Below, one piece after another: positions 35,496-43,655 of a stretch of 64,000 nt of DNA. Source of the stretch: Jiulongibacter sp024742395 (GTDB lineage: Bacteria; Bacteroidota; Bacteroidia; Cytophagales; Spirosomataceae). The notes beneath the pieces were generated by a model. That model was not told the DNA's origin. It ran no database searches and worked only from the letters and a program-made list of their open reading frames with translations. The translations under genes and the position numbers were made by a program. Within the stretch, counting starts at the first letter, position 1. Every line of letters begins with the position of its first letter. Where the stretch lies: NCBI GenBank assembly GCA_965249455.1, contig OZ252236.1:2294001-2358000 (forward strand), read 5' to 3'.

Positions 35496-36068
35496 TTATT
35501 TTTTTGTCCACTCGTCAGTGAAATGTTCTATGCGTTTTTCTTTGGTAAACTTCTCTTTATTATACTCTTTAGACTGGCCCACAGGAATTGACAAAGCTTT
35601 CCAGTCGGTGTTCTTGATCATTTTACCCAAAAATAACATTTGTCCTACATGGCTTGCGTAATGAGCCAGCTGCCTGTTAATGGCATCGGTCACTGTTTGC
35701 CCCATATTTCTAATATAGATGGTTTTGTCCAGGTCTTCGTCGGTTAGAGATCTTAGGGTGTTAAGCAGGCAGCTCCATCCTTCTTCCCATTTTATCAATA
35801 CGTCCTCTTTTGAGTTCCAGTCATTTTTAAACTCATCATCTCTTTTACGCCAGGGTTTTTCTCCGTCAGAGTTTAAAAAGTCTGTCCAGCGTGAAAGCAT
35901 ATTGCCCCAAAGGTGCTTTGCGATGATGGCCATACTATTGCTGGTTTCGTTGTACTGAAAGAACATTTCTTCATCAGAAAGCTGAGCCATCGTGGCCTCG
36001 CCCAGGTGTTTATAATATTCAAACTGCTTTATTACACTTTGAAGATAGTTTCCGTTTGTGCTGCTCAT
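35496..36068 (-). CDS. DUF1572 (DinB-like) protein
   Basis: A 190-residue protein of the DUF1572 group in the DinB/YfiT four-helix superfamily. It shows the typical N-terminal YYKHLGEATMAQLSDEEMFFQ and NSMAIIAKHLWGNMLSRWTDF segments, in which His residues often bind a metal. Many DinB-fold proteins are thiol-dependent S-transferases, but this subgroup has no settled activity. It has no signal peptide. It precedes the SASA gene on the same strand, probably by chance of operon structure. Confidence 0.82.
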   Translation of the reverse strand: MSSTNGNYLQSVIKQFEYYKHLGEATMAQLSDEEMFFQYNETSNSMAIIAKHLWGNMLSRWTDFLNSDGEKPWRKRDDEFKNDWNSKEDVLIKWEEGWSCLLNTLRSLTDEDLDKTIYIRNMGQTVTDAINRQLAHYASHVGQMLFLGKMIKNTDWKALSIPVGQSKEYNKEKFTKEKRIEHFTDEWTKK

Positions 36069-36157
36069 GTTTTATAAAAATGTAAAGCCTTCGCAAAATT
36101 GCAAAGGCTCTAATCATAATTCAAGTTTAAGTTTTACTAACCAAATTGGAAAGGATA

Positions 36158-36427
36158 TTATTTTCGAAATTTCCTTTTCCACATTTCTTGATGAAGTACA
36201 GAGTCTCTATTTGAAAGTGCATACAGGTAAATGGTAAGGCTCAAAGCTAGTATACCAAGAACTAAATTTGAGATTCCAACCCCTGAGGTATTTAAAATAG
36301 AATAGAGCATGGCGAAAATACTAAGCATTGTGGCTGCTCCCACCACATACAGCATTTTGCTGAGTGCTTTGCTTTTACTTCTCAATTCTGAGAAGGGCAA
36401 ATTTTGTAGAGTAGAATTTTCCATCAT
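36158..36427 (-). CDS. Small two-helix membrane protein of unknown function
   Basis: An 89-residue protein with a polar N-terminus, two hydrophobic segments (about 28-46 and 53-72) and a basic C-terminus (MWKRKFRK). No family was recognised. It lies 89 bases upstream of the DUF1572 gene on the same strand. Both termini are probably cytoplasmic, from the basic C-terminus. Confidence 0.62.
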   Translation of the reverse strand: MMENSTLQNLPFSELRSKSKALSKMLYVVGAATMLSIFAMLYSILNTSGVGISNLVLGILALSLTIYLYALSNRDSVLHQEMWKRKFRK

Positions 36428-36532
36428 AGTATAGCGTTTGAGATTTCGTAAATTAGGTTAGTACTAATATAATAAATTGTACAATCAACTCCTAATGAAT
36501 GACTTATAAAGTTCGATGATTGTCTAAATATT

Positions 36533-36570
36533 TATTCGAACTTTTTCATTCGCTATACGAAAAACGAATA
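36533..36570. repeat. Imperfect palindrome upstream of the small membrane protein gene
   Basis: TATTCG (36533-36538) and CGAATA (36565-36570) pair, with an inner TTCG-CTATA-CGAA hairpin at about 36549-36561. It lies about 105-143 bases upstream of the 89-residue gene. Role unknown; could be a regulator site or a remnant. Confidence 0.4.
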
Positions 36571-36920
36571 CAAAAATGTGGTGTGGAGGTAAATTCTAGA
36601 GCAGTGAGAATAATTTCATGGCTATAAAGTTTAACAAGATACCAATAGATTATCTTTAATCGTATACGGTTAGCCTATTTTTGATTGAGTGGTCAATGCT
36701 TGTTTCATCATTTGGGTCAGTTTAAAAGCCCGTTTACATTAGAACTTATTCGTTTAATTCTCTGAAATAATTCAATATCAGTTCTTCTTTCTTTAGTTCA
36801 TGTTATTAGAATAGAACTTTTTTTTCACAGTTTGCCCTTACGTGAGTTTAACTAATGAATTTTGCTGATAATAGCCGAATATTAAATTACTTCTTTTCGA
36901 AGCAACCTTCAGACGCCACT

Positions 36921-37061
36921 TTAAGAGGCATTAAAAATTTGAATCTCCAGATTGTCAGTAGGAATGGCTAATTTATCCTGTATATAATTGCCTACAGGCT
37001 TTTGAGACAAAGCTTGGAAGAAAACAAATATCGATAAAACGAAGCCAAATAGATGGGGCAT
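36921..37061 (-). CDS. Short ORF with signal peptide (46 codons), possible peptide or gene remnant
   Basis: ATG at 37061 opens a 46-residue frame whose first ~19 residues (MPHLFGFVLSIFVFFQALSQ) look like a complete Sec signal ending at ALSQ. The remaining 27 residues, KPVGNYIQDKLAIPTDNLEIQI..., read like the beginning of an exported protein before a TAA. It could be a secreted peptide or the truncated 5' end of a larger gene. No homologue is known to me; the evidence is composition and the well-formed signal. Confidence 0.4.
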   Translation of the reverse strand: MPHLFGFVLSIFVFFQALSQKPVGNYIQDKLAIPTDNLEIQIFNAS

Positions 37062-37140
37062 ATTGCTTGTCTTTGAAAACAATATAAACATAAGTTGTCG
37101 AAAGTGCTGTGGTAAGAGACGGGCGTTAATCTACTTATAA

Positions 37141-37338
37141 TTAGTATTCTATTACCTTCTTTACTCGGCCTACTTCTCCGGTATCAAGCATTACTTTTAT
37201 GCCATGGGTGTGGTTGGCAGATTTAGTCAAGATTCTCTTTACAAATCCTGAGGTAAGCTCTCCACTGCGTTGATGATGCTTCTGCACTATCTCCACTTCA
37301 GAGCCTACCTTTATATTATCTCTTTGAGTACCGTCCAT
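37141..37338 (-). CDS. YwbE-family protein
   Basis: This 65-residue protein belongs to the YwbE (DUF2196) family: GTQRDNIKVGSEVEIVQKHHQRSGELTSG and a short basic beta-rich core. The fold suggests nucleic acid or ribosome binding, but the function is unproven. It lies 3 bases after murA on the same strand, so it is the last gene of the DUF4290-murA-ywbE operon. Confidence 0.83.
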   Translation of the reverse strand: MDGTQRDNIKVGSEVEIVQKHHQRSGELTSGFVKRILTKSANHTHGIKVMLDTGEVGRVKKVIEY

Positions 37339-37341
37339 TAT

Positions 37342-38646
37342 TTACAAACGCACAATTTCAGCCCCAATCGCGTTCAATCGCTTATCAATGAACTGATAGC
37401 CGCGGTCAATTTGCTCTATATTATCAATAATGCTATCGCCTTCGGCAGAAAGGGCCGCAATGAGGAGAGCTACACCTGCTCTGATATCCGGAGATGTCAT
37501 TCTGATTCCTCTTAGAGGATGCGTTTTATCTAAGCCTACTACGGTAGCTCTGTGCGGATCACACAGGATAATTTGTGCCCCCATGTCTATTAGCTTATCT
37601 ACAAAAAACAAACGACTCTCAAACATCTTCTGATGAACTAAAAGCGTTCCTTTAGCCTGAATAGCTGTAACAAGAATAATAGAAATCAAATCAGGGGTAA
37701 AACCAGGCCATGGAGCGTCATAGATGGTGAGTATAGAGCCATCTATTAAAGTATTGATTCTGTAATGATCCTGAGCTGGTATATGAATATCATCACCTCT
37801 AAACTCCATTTGAATGCCCAGCTTTTTGAAGGTGTCCGGGATAATTCCTAATTCTCTTATTTGACAATCTTTTATGGTTATTTCTGAACCAGTCATGGCG
37901 GCCAGACCAATAAACGAGCCAATTTCAATCATATCAGGCAACATTCTGTGCTCACATCCACCTAATTCTTCCACTCCTTCTATGGTCAAAAGATTAGAGC
38001 CTACTCCGCTGATTTTTGCCCCCATACTATTGAGCATCTTGCACAATTGCTGTAAGTATGGTTCGCAGGCAGCATTATAAATTGTCGTAATGCCAGGCGT
38101 CATTACAGCGGCCATTACCACATTGGCTGTACCGGTTACAGAGATTTCGTCCATCCAGACATAGTCTCCTTTCATTTGAGAGCCTTCTACAGTATAAAAA
38201 GCATCACCTGCTTCATACTCAAAAGTGGCACCCAATTTTGTGAAGCCTACAAAATGTGTGTCTAACGGCCTTCTTCCTATTTTATCGCCGCCCGGTCTGG
38301 GTGCCTTACCTTTTCCAAAACGACCAAGCATTGGGCCAAGAAGCATTATTGAACCTCTTAATTCTGCAGCTCTATCTTTATAACTATCCGTCTCAAAATA
38401 TTCAAAGTTCACATCAGAAGCCTTAAACTCATAGTGTCCTTCTCCCAGCTTTGTTCTTCTTACACCCATGTCTTCTAATAGCTGCATGAGCTTATTTACG
38501 TCACGGATATCCGGGATATTACTAATTTTTACTGATTGCTTGGTTAATAGAACCGCACAAAGAATTTGAAGTGCTTCGTTTTTTGCTCCTTGAGGAATGA
38601 GTTCTCCTTTGAGTTTATTGCCTCCGGTAATTTTAAATGACGACAT
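37342..38646 (-). CDS. murA: UDP-N-acetylglucosamine 1-carboxyvinyltransferase
   Basis: MurA transfers enolpyruvate from PEP to UDP-GlcNAc, the first committed step of peptidoglycan synthesis, in the cytoplasm. The 434-residue length is normal and Lys22 (in QGAKNEAL) is in place. The position of the fosfomycin-reactive Cys (Cys115 in E. coli) is Asp121, in PGGDKIGRRPLDTH. An Asp there is known to keep activity but prevent covalent attack by fosfomycin, so this enzyme should be intrinsically resistant. It lies between DUF4290 (21-base gap) and ywbE (3-base gap). Confidence 0.97.
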   Translation of the reverse strand: MSSFKITGGNKLKGELIPQGAKNEALQILCAVLLTKQSVKISNIPDIRDVNKLMQLLEDMGVRRTKLGEGHYEFKASDVNFEYFETDSYKDRAAELRGSIMLLGPMLGRFGKGKAPRPGGDKIGRRPLDTHFVGFTKLGATFEYEAGDAFYTVEGSQMKGDYVWMDEISVTGTANVVMAAVMTPGITTIYNAACEPYLQQLCKMLNSMGAKISGVGSNLLTIEGVEELGGCEHRMLPDMIEIGSFIGLAAMTGSEITIKDCQIRELGIIPDTFKKLGIQMEFRGDDIHIPAQDHYRINTLIDGSILTIYDAPWPGFTPDLISIILVTAIQAKGTLLVHQKMFESRLFFVDKLIDMGAQIILCDPHRATVVGLDKTHPLRGIRMTSPDIRAGVALLIAALSAEGDSIIDNIEQIDRGYQFIDKRLNAIGAEIVRL

Positions 38647-38667
38647 GTAATAGGAAAGTCTTAGGTG

Positions 38668-39333
38668 TTAGTTTCTTCTTTTCTTGTTGAATTTACCACG
38701 GTTGTTGCGGTTTTTGTTGTAACGCTTACCGCCCGATTTATTTTGACCGAGTGAACCGTTCGGTGTTTTGGCATTATTAAATCTGTTTGGCGTACGGTTG
38801 CCATCTTTAGGGTTGGCATCCAGAATGATACCGTCTCTACGTAGCTCATCTATTTCTTCCTGTAATTTGAATCCAGACAATTCCAGTATCTGATCTAAAC
38901 AGGTTTTAACCTCAATGGTGTCTTTATTCCACTGAAGGAAAAAGGCTTGCATGAGCTTAACTAGGTATGAGATAAAGGCTTTTCTTTCTCCTTTTGTAGG
39001 GGCCACAGTTGCCTTCAGAACCAGTAGCTCCAGATTTCTTCCGTAGTATTTGTGTTTTAATTTAGACTGCCCATAAGGAATACGCATAGGTTTTTTACCT
39101 ACGGCTTCTTTTGGTGGTGGAGGAAAAGGGCTGTCTACGTCAAGCTCAAAATTAGCCATGACGTAAAGGTCATCCCATAGCTTTTTAGAATAGTCATTGC
39201 CATCACGCATTTGGGGATGAATCTGACGCATTAATTCTATAAGTATATGGGCGTGCTTGGTACGCTTTTCTCTGTTTTCTACAGAAACTACATGCTCTAC
39301 CAGCTTCTGGACATTACTTCCGTATTCTTTCAT
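38668..39333 (-). CDS. DUF4290 family protein
   Basis: A 221-residue Bacteroidota-specific DUF4290 protein. The helical core (about 1-170) begins MKEYGSNVQKLVEHV and includes HILIELMRQIHPQMRD and the conserved MRIPYGQSKLKHKYYGRNLELL. The last ~45 residues are a basic Asn/Gly/Lys/Arg-rich tail ending KRYNKNRNNRGKFNKKRRN, suggestive of RNA or ribosome binding. It is the first gene of the operon with murA, a pairing found in many Bacteroidota. The function is not known. Confidence 0.85.
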   Translation of the reverse strand: MKEYGSNVQKLVEHVVSVENREKRTKHAHILIELMRQIHPQMRDGNDYSKKLWDDLYVMANFELDVDSPFPPPPKEAVGKKPMRIPYGQSKLKHKYYGRNLELLVLKATVAPTKGERKAFISYLVKLMQAFFLQWNKDTIEVKTCLDQILELSGFKLQEEIDELRRDGIILDANPKDGNRTPNRFNNAKTPNGSLGQNKSGGKRYNKNRNNRGKFNKKRRN

Positions 39334-39415
39334 GAATAAATCTTGGAAATTCTATAGGGGATAATCCTTCTGAAACATTAGGAGTTTGGGAGGAAAACCT
39401 TTGTTATTTAACGTG

Positions 39416-39457
39416 CAAATGTAGCAAAAATACATGTAACCTTGTTATTTTTACCAA
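39416..39457 (-). promoter_or_regulatory. Candidate promoter region of the DUF4290-murA-ywbE operon
   Basis: Two -7-like elements occur: TATTTTTG (39425-39432) with a TTG (39455-39457) 22 bases upstream, and TACATTTG (39416-39423). The leader would be about 80 nt. Either or both may be used. Confidence 0.5.
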
Positions 39458-39476
39458 AATTCAATACCAAGCTTTT

Positions 39477-41012
39477 ATGCTTAAATGGCTTTCCTATTTA
39501 GTTTCGATATCCTTCTTATTCTCAGCTTGTAGCAAAAAAGTAGTACCCGATGTGGTACAAAAACCGGAGATGCCGCATTACGAGGCGGTCTACAAACCTT
39601 TGCTGGTTCCCAAAAGGGAATTCAGAGGAGTTTGGATAGCATCCATTGCTAATATTGACTGGCCAAGCCGTAGAGCCCTCAGCACTCAAGAGCAGAAAAG
39701 TGAGTTTTCTCAGTTGGCAGAGAATATGAAAAATCATGGTATGAATGCCCTATTGGTTCAGGTAAGAGCGGCTACAGATGCATTTTATGCCAAAAGTGCC
39801 GAACCTTGGTCTGAATGGCTGATGGGTAAACAAGGAATTGCTCCTAACCCATATTATGACCCCATGGACTTTATGATTAAAGAATCTCATGCCAGAGGGA
39901 TGGAGTTTCATGCCTGGTTAAACTTGAATAGGGGACGGCATAAAAATGCCACTTCAATTGTGGATGACCATTTGATCAATAGAAAACCGGAGTGGTTTCT
40001 CTCCTATGATGGTTACACACTTTTCAATTTCGGTTTGCCTGCGGTAAGAAATTATATAAAGGATATTGTCGTCAATATTGTGAGAGAGTACGATGTAGAT
40101 GGAATTCATTTTGACGATTACTTTTACCCATATAAAGTGACCGGTCAATCATTGAAAGATGAAGCCACGTTCAGACAGTATCCCAATGGTTTTAGAGATA
40201 TAGAGGATTGGAGAAGGAATAATATTGATTTGATAGTCAAAGACATATCTGAGGCCATAGCCGCAGAAAAACCCTGGGTGAAATTTGGTATTAGTCCTTT
40301 TGGAGTCTGGCGTAACAAAAGTGATGATCCGCGGGGGTCTGATACCCGGGGCGGTCAGCCATCGTATGATTTGCTTTATGCTGACACAAAAAAATGGGCA
40401 GAGGAAGGGTGGATAGATTACATTGCACCGCAAATTTATTTTCCGTTTGAGCATAGATTGGTTCCTTATGGTACATTGACAGATTGGTGGGCTCAAAATC
40501 ATGGGAAAGCCCACTTGTATATTGGGCATGGTATGTACAGAGTAGATGAAGAAAACAGTACCTCCTGGAAAGATCCAAACCAGATAGTGAGGCAAATAGA
40601 TTATAACAGATACAGTAAAGACGTAACCGGAAGTATATTTTTCTCAGCTAATGGATTTGCAAAAAACAAATTAGGGGTAGCAGATTCTATCAAAACCCGC
40701 TATCAAACACCAGCACTGGCTCCCTTAATGCCTTGGAAGTCTGATGCGAAAGTAGAGCCACCAAAAAACTTTAGCTCTTCAGAAGGAAGCGGACAGTTAA
40801 AACTGAGCTGGACTAGAGGCGATGCTCATGCTTTTGTGTTATATAAGTTTGAAAAAGGAGATGAGCTTAATCTGGAGAATCCTTTTAAAATACTTTCTAT
40901 TCTTACTGATAATCAATATGTTGATAAAAGTCCTACAAGGAAATCGGTGTATGTTTTAACAGCTTTGGATCGATATAAAAATGAAAGTACAGCCGTATTT
41001 TTGGAAAATTAG
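39477..41012 (+). CDS. GHL10-family glycosyl hydrolase lipoprotein
   Basis: A 511-residue protein with a lipoprotein signal (lipobox LFSAC, Cys18) and a GHL10 (YngK-like, DUF187) TIM barrel of about 350 residues: REFRGVWIASIANIDWPS near residue 50, FHAWLNLNR, VDGIHFDDYFYP and DPRGSDTRGG are conserved. Relatives are predicted to cut cell-wall or other polysaccharides. A C-terminal Fn3-like domain (about 425-511) follows. The start at 39477 is ATG. A DinB-family gene begins 5 bases downstream. Confidence 0.88.
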   Translation: MLKWLSYLVSISFLFSACSKKVVPDVVQKPEMPHYEAVYKPLLVPKREFRGVWIASIANIDWPSRRALSTQEQKSEFSQLAENMKNHGMNALLVQVRAATDAFYAKSAEPWSEWLMGKQGIAPNPYYDPMDFMIKESHARGMEFHAWLNLNRGRHKNATSIVDDHLINRKPEWFLSYDGYTLFNFGLPAVRNYIKDIVVNIVREYDVDGIHFDDYFYPYKVTGQSLKDEATFRQYPNGFRDIEDWRRNNIDLIVKDISEAIAAEKPWVKFGISPFGVWRNKSDDPRGSDTRGGQPSYDLLYADTKKWAEEGWIDYIAPQIYFPFEHRLVPYGTLTDWWAQNHGKAHLYIGHGMYRVDEENSTSWKDPNQIVRQIDYNRYSKDVTGSIFFSANGFAKNKLGVADSIKTRYQTPALAPLMPWKSDAKVEPPKNFSSSEGSGQLKLSWTRGDAHAFVLYKFEKGDELNLENPFKILSILTDNQYVDKSPTRKSVYVLTALDRYKNESTAVFLEN

Positions 41013-41017
41013 CCGAT

Positions 41018-41557
41018 ATGAAACATCCTAAGGAAGTAAGTGAACAGTTAAAAGAAACTTTTAAAGCTTTTGAAGAGAGTCTTCATTCCTATTCTGAGAA
41101 AGAATTTGAATACAAGCATTCAGAAGAAATCTGGTCATTGGCTCAAATGTACGAGCATTTATACCTCTCTGCAATATTCTTCTTCATGGCGAATATTAAC
41201 AGGTGCATTGAGAAGCGAAAGGGGGAATATGGCAAAGGTCCTAACGATGCAGGTTTGTTTGTGATGAAACAGAATGCTTTTCCGGCTAAAAAATTTATAA
41301 GACCCGGCACAGGTCAAACGCCAGAACCCAGCTCAAAGGGTTTATCTTTCTATCAAAAGAACTTTGCCGGAATACTATCCCAATTGTTAGAAAAGGAGTC
41401 TTTAGTAAGTAAAGATGAAGGAGAGTATAGAACAGAACATCCTGTCTTAGGTTTTCTGAATGCAGCGGAGTGGTATTATAATATGGAAATACATCTCAGG
41501 CATCATTTAAGACAAAAAAAAGAGCTGGAGAGTTATCTGCCAGCTCCATCCACTTAA
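41018..41557 (+). CDS. DinB-superfamily protein
   Basis: A 179-residue four-helix protein of the DinB/YfiT superfamily, with the PKEVSEQLKETFKAF start, WSLAQMYEHLYLSAIFFF and the C-terminal NMEIHLRHHLRQKKELE helix carrying the metal-ligand His residues. Its substrate is unknown; DinB-fold enzymes often use mycothiol or bacillithiol, whereas Bacteroidota use bacillithiol. It is cotranscribed with the GHL10 gene. The last codons contain the terminator of the convergent YbjQ gene. Confidence 0.83.
   Translation: MKHPKEVSEQLKETFKAFEESLHSYSEKEFEYKHSEEIWSLAQMYEHLYLSAIFFFMANINRCIEKRKGEYGKGPNDAGLFVMKQNAFPAKKFIRPGTGQTPEPSSKGLSFYQKNFAGILSQLLEKESLVSKDEGEYRTEHPVLGFLNAAEWYYNMEIHLRHHLRQKKELESYLPAPST
41514..41546 (-). 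terminator. Terminator of the ybjQ-like gene, inside the DinB coding end
   Basis: GAGCTGG (41522-41528) and CCAGCTC (41540-41546) form a 7-bp stem around an 11-base loop. Read on the minus strand the stem is followed by eight T (41514-41521). It lies inside the last ~12 codons of the plus-strand DinB gene, about 24-56 bases past the YbjQ stop codon. Confidence 0.72.
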
Positions 41558-41569
41558 TTGTACAGAAAA

Positions 41570-41893
41570 TTAAGGTTCTAAGACTACGGCGGTTCCACTG
41601 GCGGTCACCATAAGCATGCCACCATTGCTTCCTACGGTTTCGTAGTCTAAATCTATACCCACAATGGCATTTGCACCCAATTTCTGAGCACGCTCTGCCA
41701 TTTCTTTGACAGCCGTGTTCTTGGCTTCGCTTAATACTCTTTCGTAAGAGCCCGAACGGCCGCCCACAATATCTCTAATTCCTGCAAAGAAGTCTTTGAA
41801 GATGTTTGCTCCAATAATGGTTTCGCCCGTTACCAGGCCTTTATATGAGGTGATTCTTTTTCCCTCTACATTTGGGGTGGTAGTTAATAACAT
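41570..41893 (-). CDS. YbjQ-family (UPF0145) protein
   Basis: A 107-residue protein of the YbjQ/UPF0145 family, with GLVTGETIIGANIFKDFFAG, the helical SYERVLSEAKNTAVKEMAERA and LGANAIVGIDLDYETVG stretches. Members form homopentamers and were once proposed to bind heavy metals; the role is not settled. There is no signal peptide. It is monocistronic. Confidence 0.88.
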   Translation of the reverse strand: MLLTTTPNVEGKRITSYKGLVTGETIIGANIFKDFFAGIRDIVGGRSGSYERVLSEAKNTAVKEMAERAQKLGANAIVGIDLDYETVGSNGGMLMVTASGTAVVLEP

Positions 41894-42008
41894 AGCTTTT
41901 CGTTTGATTCAAGTCTAATATACACTTAAATGCGGGTTTAGAATCAAAGAGATTTACAAGAGGATTTAAGAATTTATAAAAGGAAGTTTTTCAGGAAATG
42001 AATCTGAC

Positions 42009-42917
42009 TTATTTCATTTTTGACCTTCTGACAAGAAAGGAATTCATGATATGATCAAAACCCTCATTGATATCTGCCTCAACAAAATCAATTTTATATT
42101 TTCCGCAACGAAGCTTTAATTCTTTGTAAAACGAAGTAACGGCATTTTGATAATATTCTTTTACCTGTGAAGGTTGAGCTCTTACCTTATCGCCGGTTTC
42201 AAGGTCAATAAACTCATAAGGTCTTTCTTCAAAGTCAAATTCCCGCTCAGTCTTTTTGTCTGTGACATGAAAGAGTAGTACCTCGTGCTTATTATGTTTC
42301 AGGTGATTCAGTGCAGAAAACAAGACATTGATGTCATCCATGTTTTCGAACATGTCACTAAAAATAACAACTAATGATCGTTTATTGATTTTATCTGCAA
42401 TCAGATGTAGAGTCTCTGCTACAGAGGTAGTTTTATTGGGTTGTTCCTTATTAAGACATTTTTCCAGCTCAAGATAAATCTGATGAATATGGCTTGGAGT
42501 AGATTTTACAGGAGTTTGCGTTTCGATTTTATCCGAAAAGGTGGTTAAGCTTACCGCATCTCTTTGTTTTTGCATCAGATTTGCCAGTGTTCCGGCTGCG
42601 AGGCAACTGAAGAGCAGCTTACCCTTATTTTCTGTGGGATAGTACATTGAAGAGGAGGTGTCAATCAGTAAGTGACATCTGAGGTTTGTTTCTTCTTCGT
42701 ACCTTTTTACAAAAAGTCTGTCTGTTTTACCGTATACTTTCCAGTCGATATGTCTGGTGCTTTCGCCAGAATTGTACAGGCGGTGCTCTGCAAATTCAAC
42801 TGAAAACCCATGAAAGGGAGATTTGTGTAAGCCTGTTATAAATCCTTCTACCAGCTGTTTTGCCAGTAATTCTACACTTCCATACTCTCGGATTTTACCC
42901 AGATCCAGCTTAGACAT
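42009..42917 (-). CDS. DUF58 family protein
   Basis: The 302-residue protein has the DUF58 signature ESTRHIDWKVYGKTDRLFVKRYEEETN near residues 50-77, followed by a vWA-like domain with DTSSSM (a metal-ion adhesion-like site) and SDMFEN. DUF58 proteins typically work with a MoxR AAA+ ATPase and the Bat proteins in stress or envelope functions, but no moxR or bat gene is in the window, so this copy is isolated. It precedes, on the same strand, nothing closer than YbjQ 115 bases away. Confidence 0.86.
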   Translation of the reverse strand: MSKLDLGKIREYGSVELLAKQLVEGFITGLHKSPFHGFSVEFAEHRLYNSGESTRHIDWKVYGKTDRLFVKRYEEETNLRCHLLIDTSSSMYYPTENKGKLLFSCLAAGTLANLMQKQRDAVSLTTFSDKIETQTPVKSTPSHIHQIYLELEKCLNKEQPNKTTSVAETLHLIADKINKRSLVVIFSDMFENMDDINVLFSALNHLKHNKHEVLLFHVTDKKTEREFDFEERPYEFIDLETGDKVRAQPSQVKEYYQNAVTSFYKELKLRCGKYKIDFVEADINEGFDHIMNSFLVRRSKMK

Positions 42918-42944
42918 ACACTATTGGTTTATTGATGGGCAGAA

Positions 42945-43409
42945 TTATTCTGCCTCCGTTACAAATCCAAAGTTAGACGGATCTGCCGGACTAACATAAA
43001 CAATTCCGTCAAGACCTACCACAGTACCTACTACATTGATTATTCCTCTTGACTTCATTTTTAGTTTTTCTGCCGCTGCTGAAGATAAGTCAATGACTCT
43101 TCCTTTTACGAAAGGTCCCCTGTCATTGACACGTACTAAAACCGTCTCATTGTTTTCAGGGTTTTTGACTTCAATCATAGTGCCAAAGGGCAATGTTTTA
43201 TGAGCACAGGTGAAATCATATTTATTCATTTTTTCACCATTGGCCGTGGTTTTACCATGGAATTTTGGCCCGTAATAAGAGGCCTTGCCTTTGATCTCAA
43301 TACCTAGAAGAGGACTTATCTCTTCCTCCTTGTTATTGGCACTCCAATTCTCCAAAAAATTGAAAGAAAAGCTAAGTGCCAGTATGATATAAAGAGTTTT
43401 TAAAATCAT
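42945..43409 (-). CDS. RlpA-family septal ring lytic transglycosylase
   Basis: A 154-residue exported protein with a signal peptide (about 1-24) and the RlpA double-psi beta-barrel: GKASYYGPKFHGKTTANGE near residue 40, THCAHKTLPFGT-like AHKTLPFGT, and VRVNDRGPFVKGRVIDLS, the catalytic Asp region. RlpA cleaves glycan strands lacking stem peptides during cell division. The SPOR domain of E. coli RlpA is absent. It is 28 bases before DUF58 on the same strand. Confidence 0.9.
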   Translation of the reverse strand: MILKTLYIILALSFSFNFLENWSANNKEEEISPLLGIEIKGKASYYGPKFHGKTTANGEKMNKYDFTCAHKTLPFGTMIEVKNPENNETVLVRVNDRGPFVKGRVIDLSSAAAEKLKMKSRGIINVVGTVVGLDGIVYVSPADPSNFGFVTEAE

Positions 43410-43414
43410 GACTG

Positions 43415-43422
43415 CAAATTTA
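43415..43422 (-). promoter_or_regulatory. Candidate -7 element very close to the rlpA start
   Basis: TAAATTTG on the minus strand fits TAnnTTTG and ends only 6 bases before the rlpA ATG at 43409. If this is the promoter, the mRNA would be nearly leaderless. No -33 TTG is well placed. Confidence 0.4.
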
Positions 43423-43589
43423 CCTAAAGGTTTAATAAAGAAATACTTCTGAGCTATATTTCTTTAATTTCCAAGTCACAAACGGCATTATTGAGTAATT
43501 GTTGCTCTCAAAGACTAAGAAATTGGTGATCTTGTCTTAAAAAATCTTAAACTAATTCTTAACAGCCATCAGAAAATTTAGATTAATAC

Positions 43590-43621
43590 TTGGAATTGCA
43601 AGATTTAAAAACCTATTTTTG
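43590..43621 (+). promoter_or_regulatory. Promoter of the DUF3276 gene
   Basis: TTG (43590-43592) and TATTTTTG (43614-43621) are 21 bases apart, an exact -33/-7 match with good spacing, and about 35 bases before the GTG start. Confidence 0.65.
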
Positions 43622-43655
43622 AAATTAGTATTTAACTCTAAACCCTACAAGGATA

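Larger units (their letters stand above)
36428..37140. other. 713-bp gap, AT-rich, with one small secreted-type ORF and a palindrome
   Basis: This is the longest gene-poor stretch apart from the repeat array. It contains an imperfect inverted repeat at 36533-36570 (TATTCG...CGAATA with inner TTCG-ctata-CGAA) and, on the minus strand, a 46-codon ORF at 36921-37061. I see no tRNA, other convincing frame or transposon end. It may be a decayed locus. Confidence 0.6.

Noticed and set aside
40149..40595. 148-codon antisense frame inside the GHL10 gene.
   Set aside because: The sense frame encodes conserved GHL10 motifs; the antisense frame is rich in Pro/Cys/His patterns typical of shadows.
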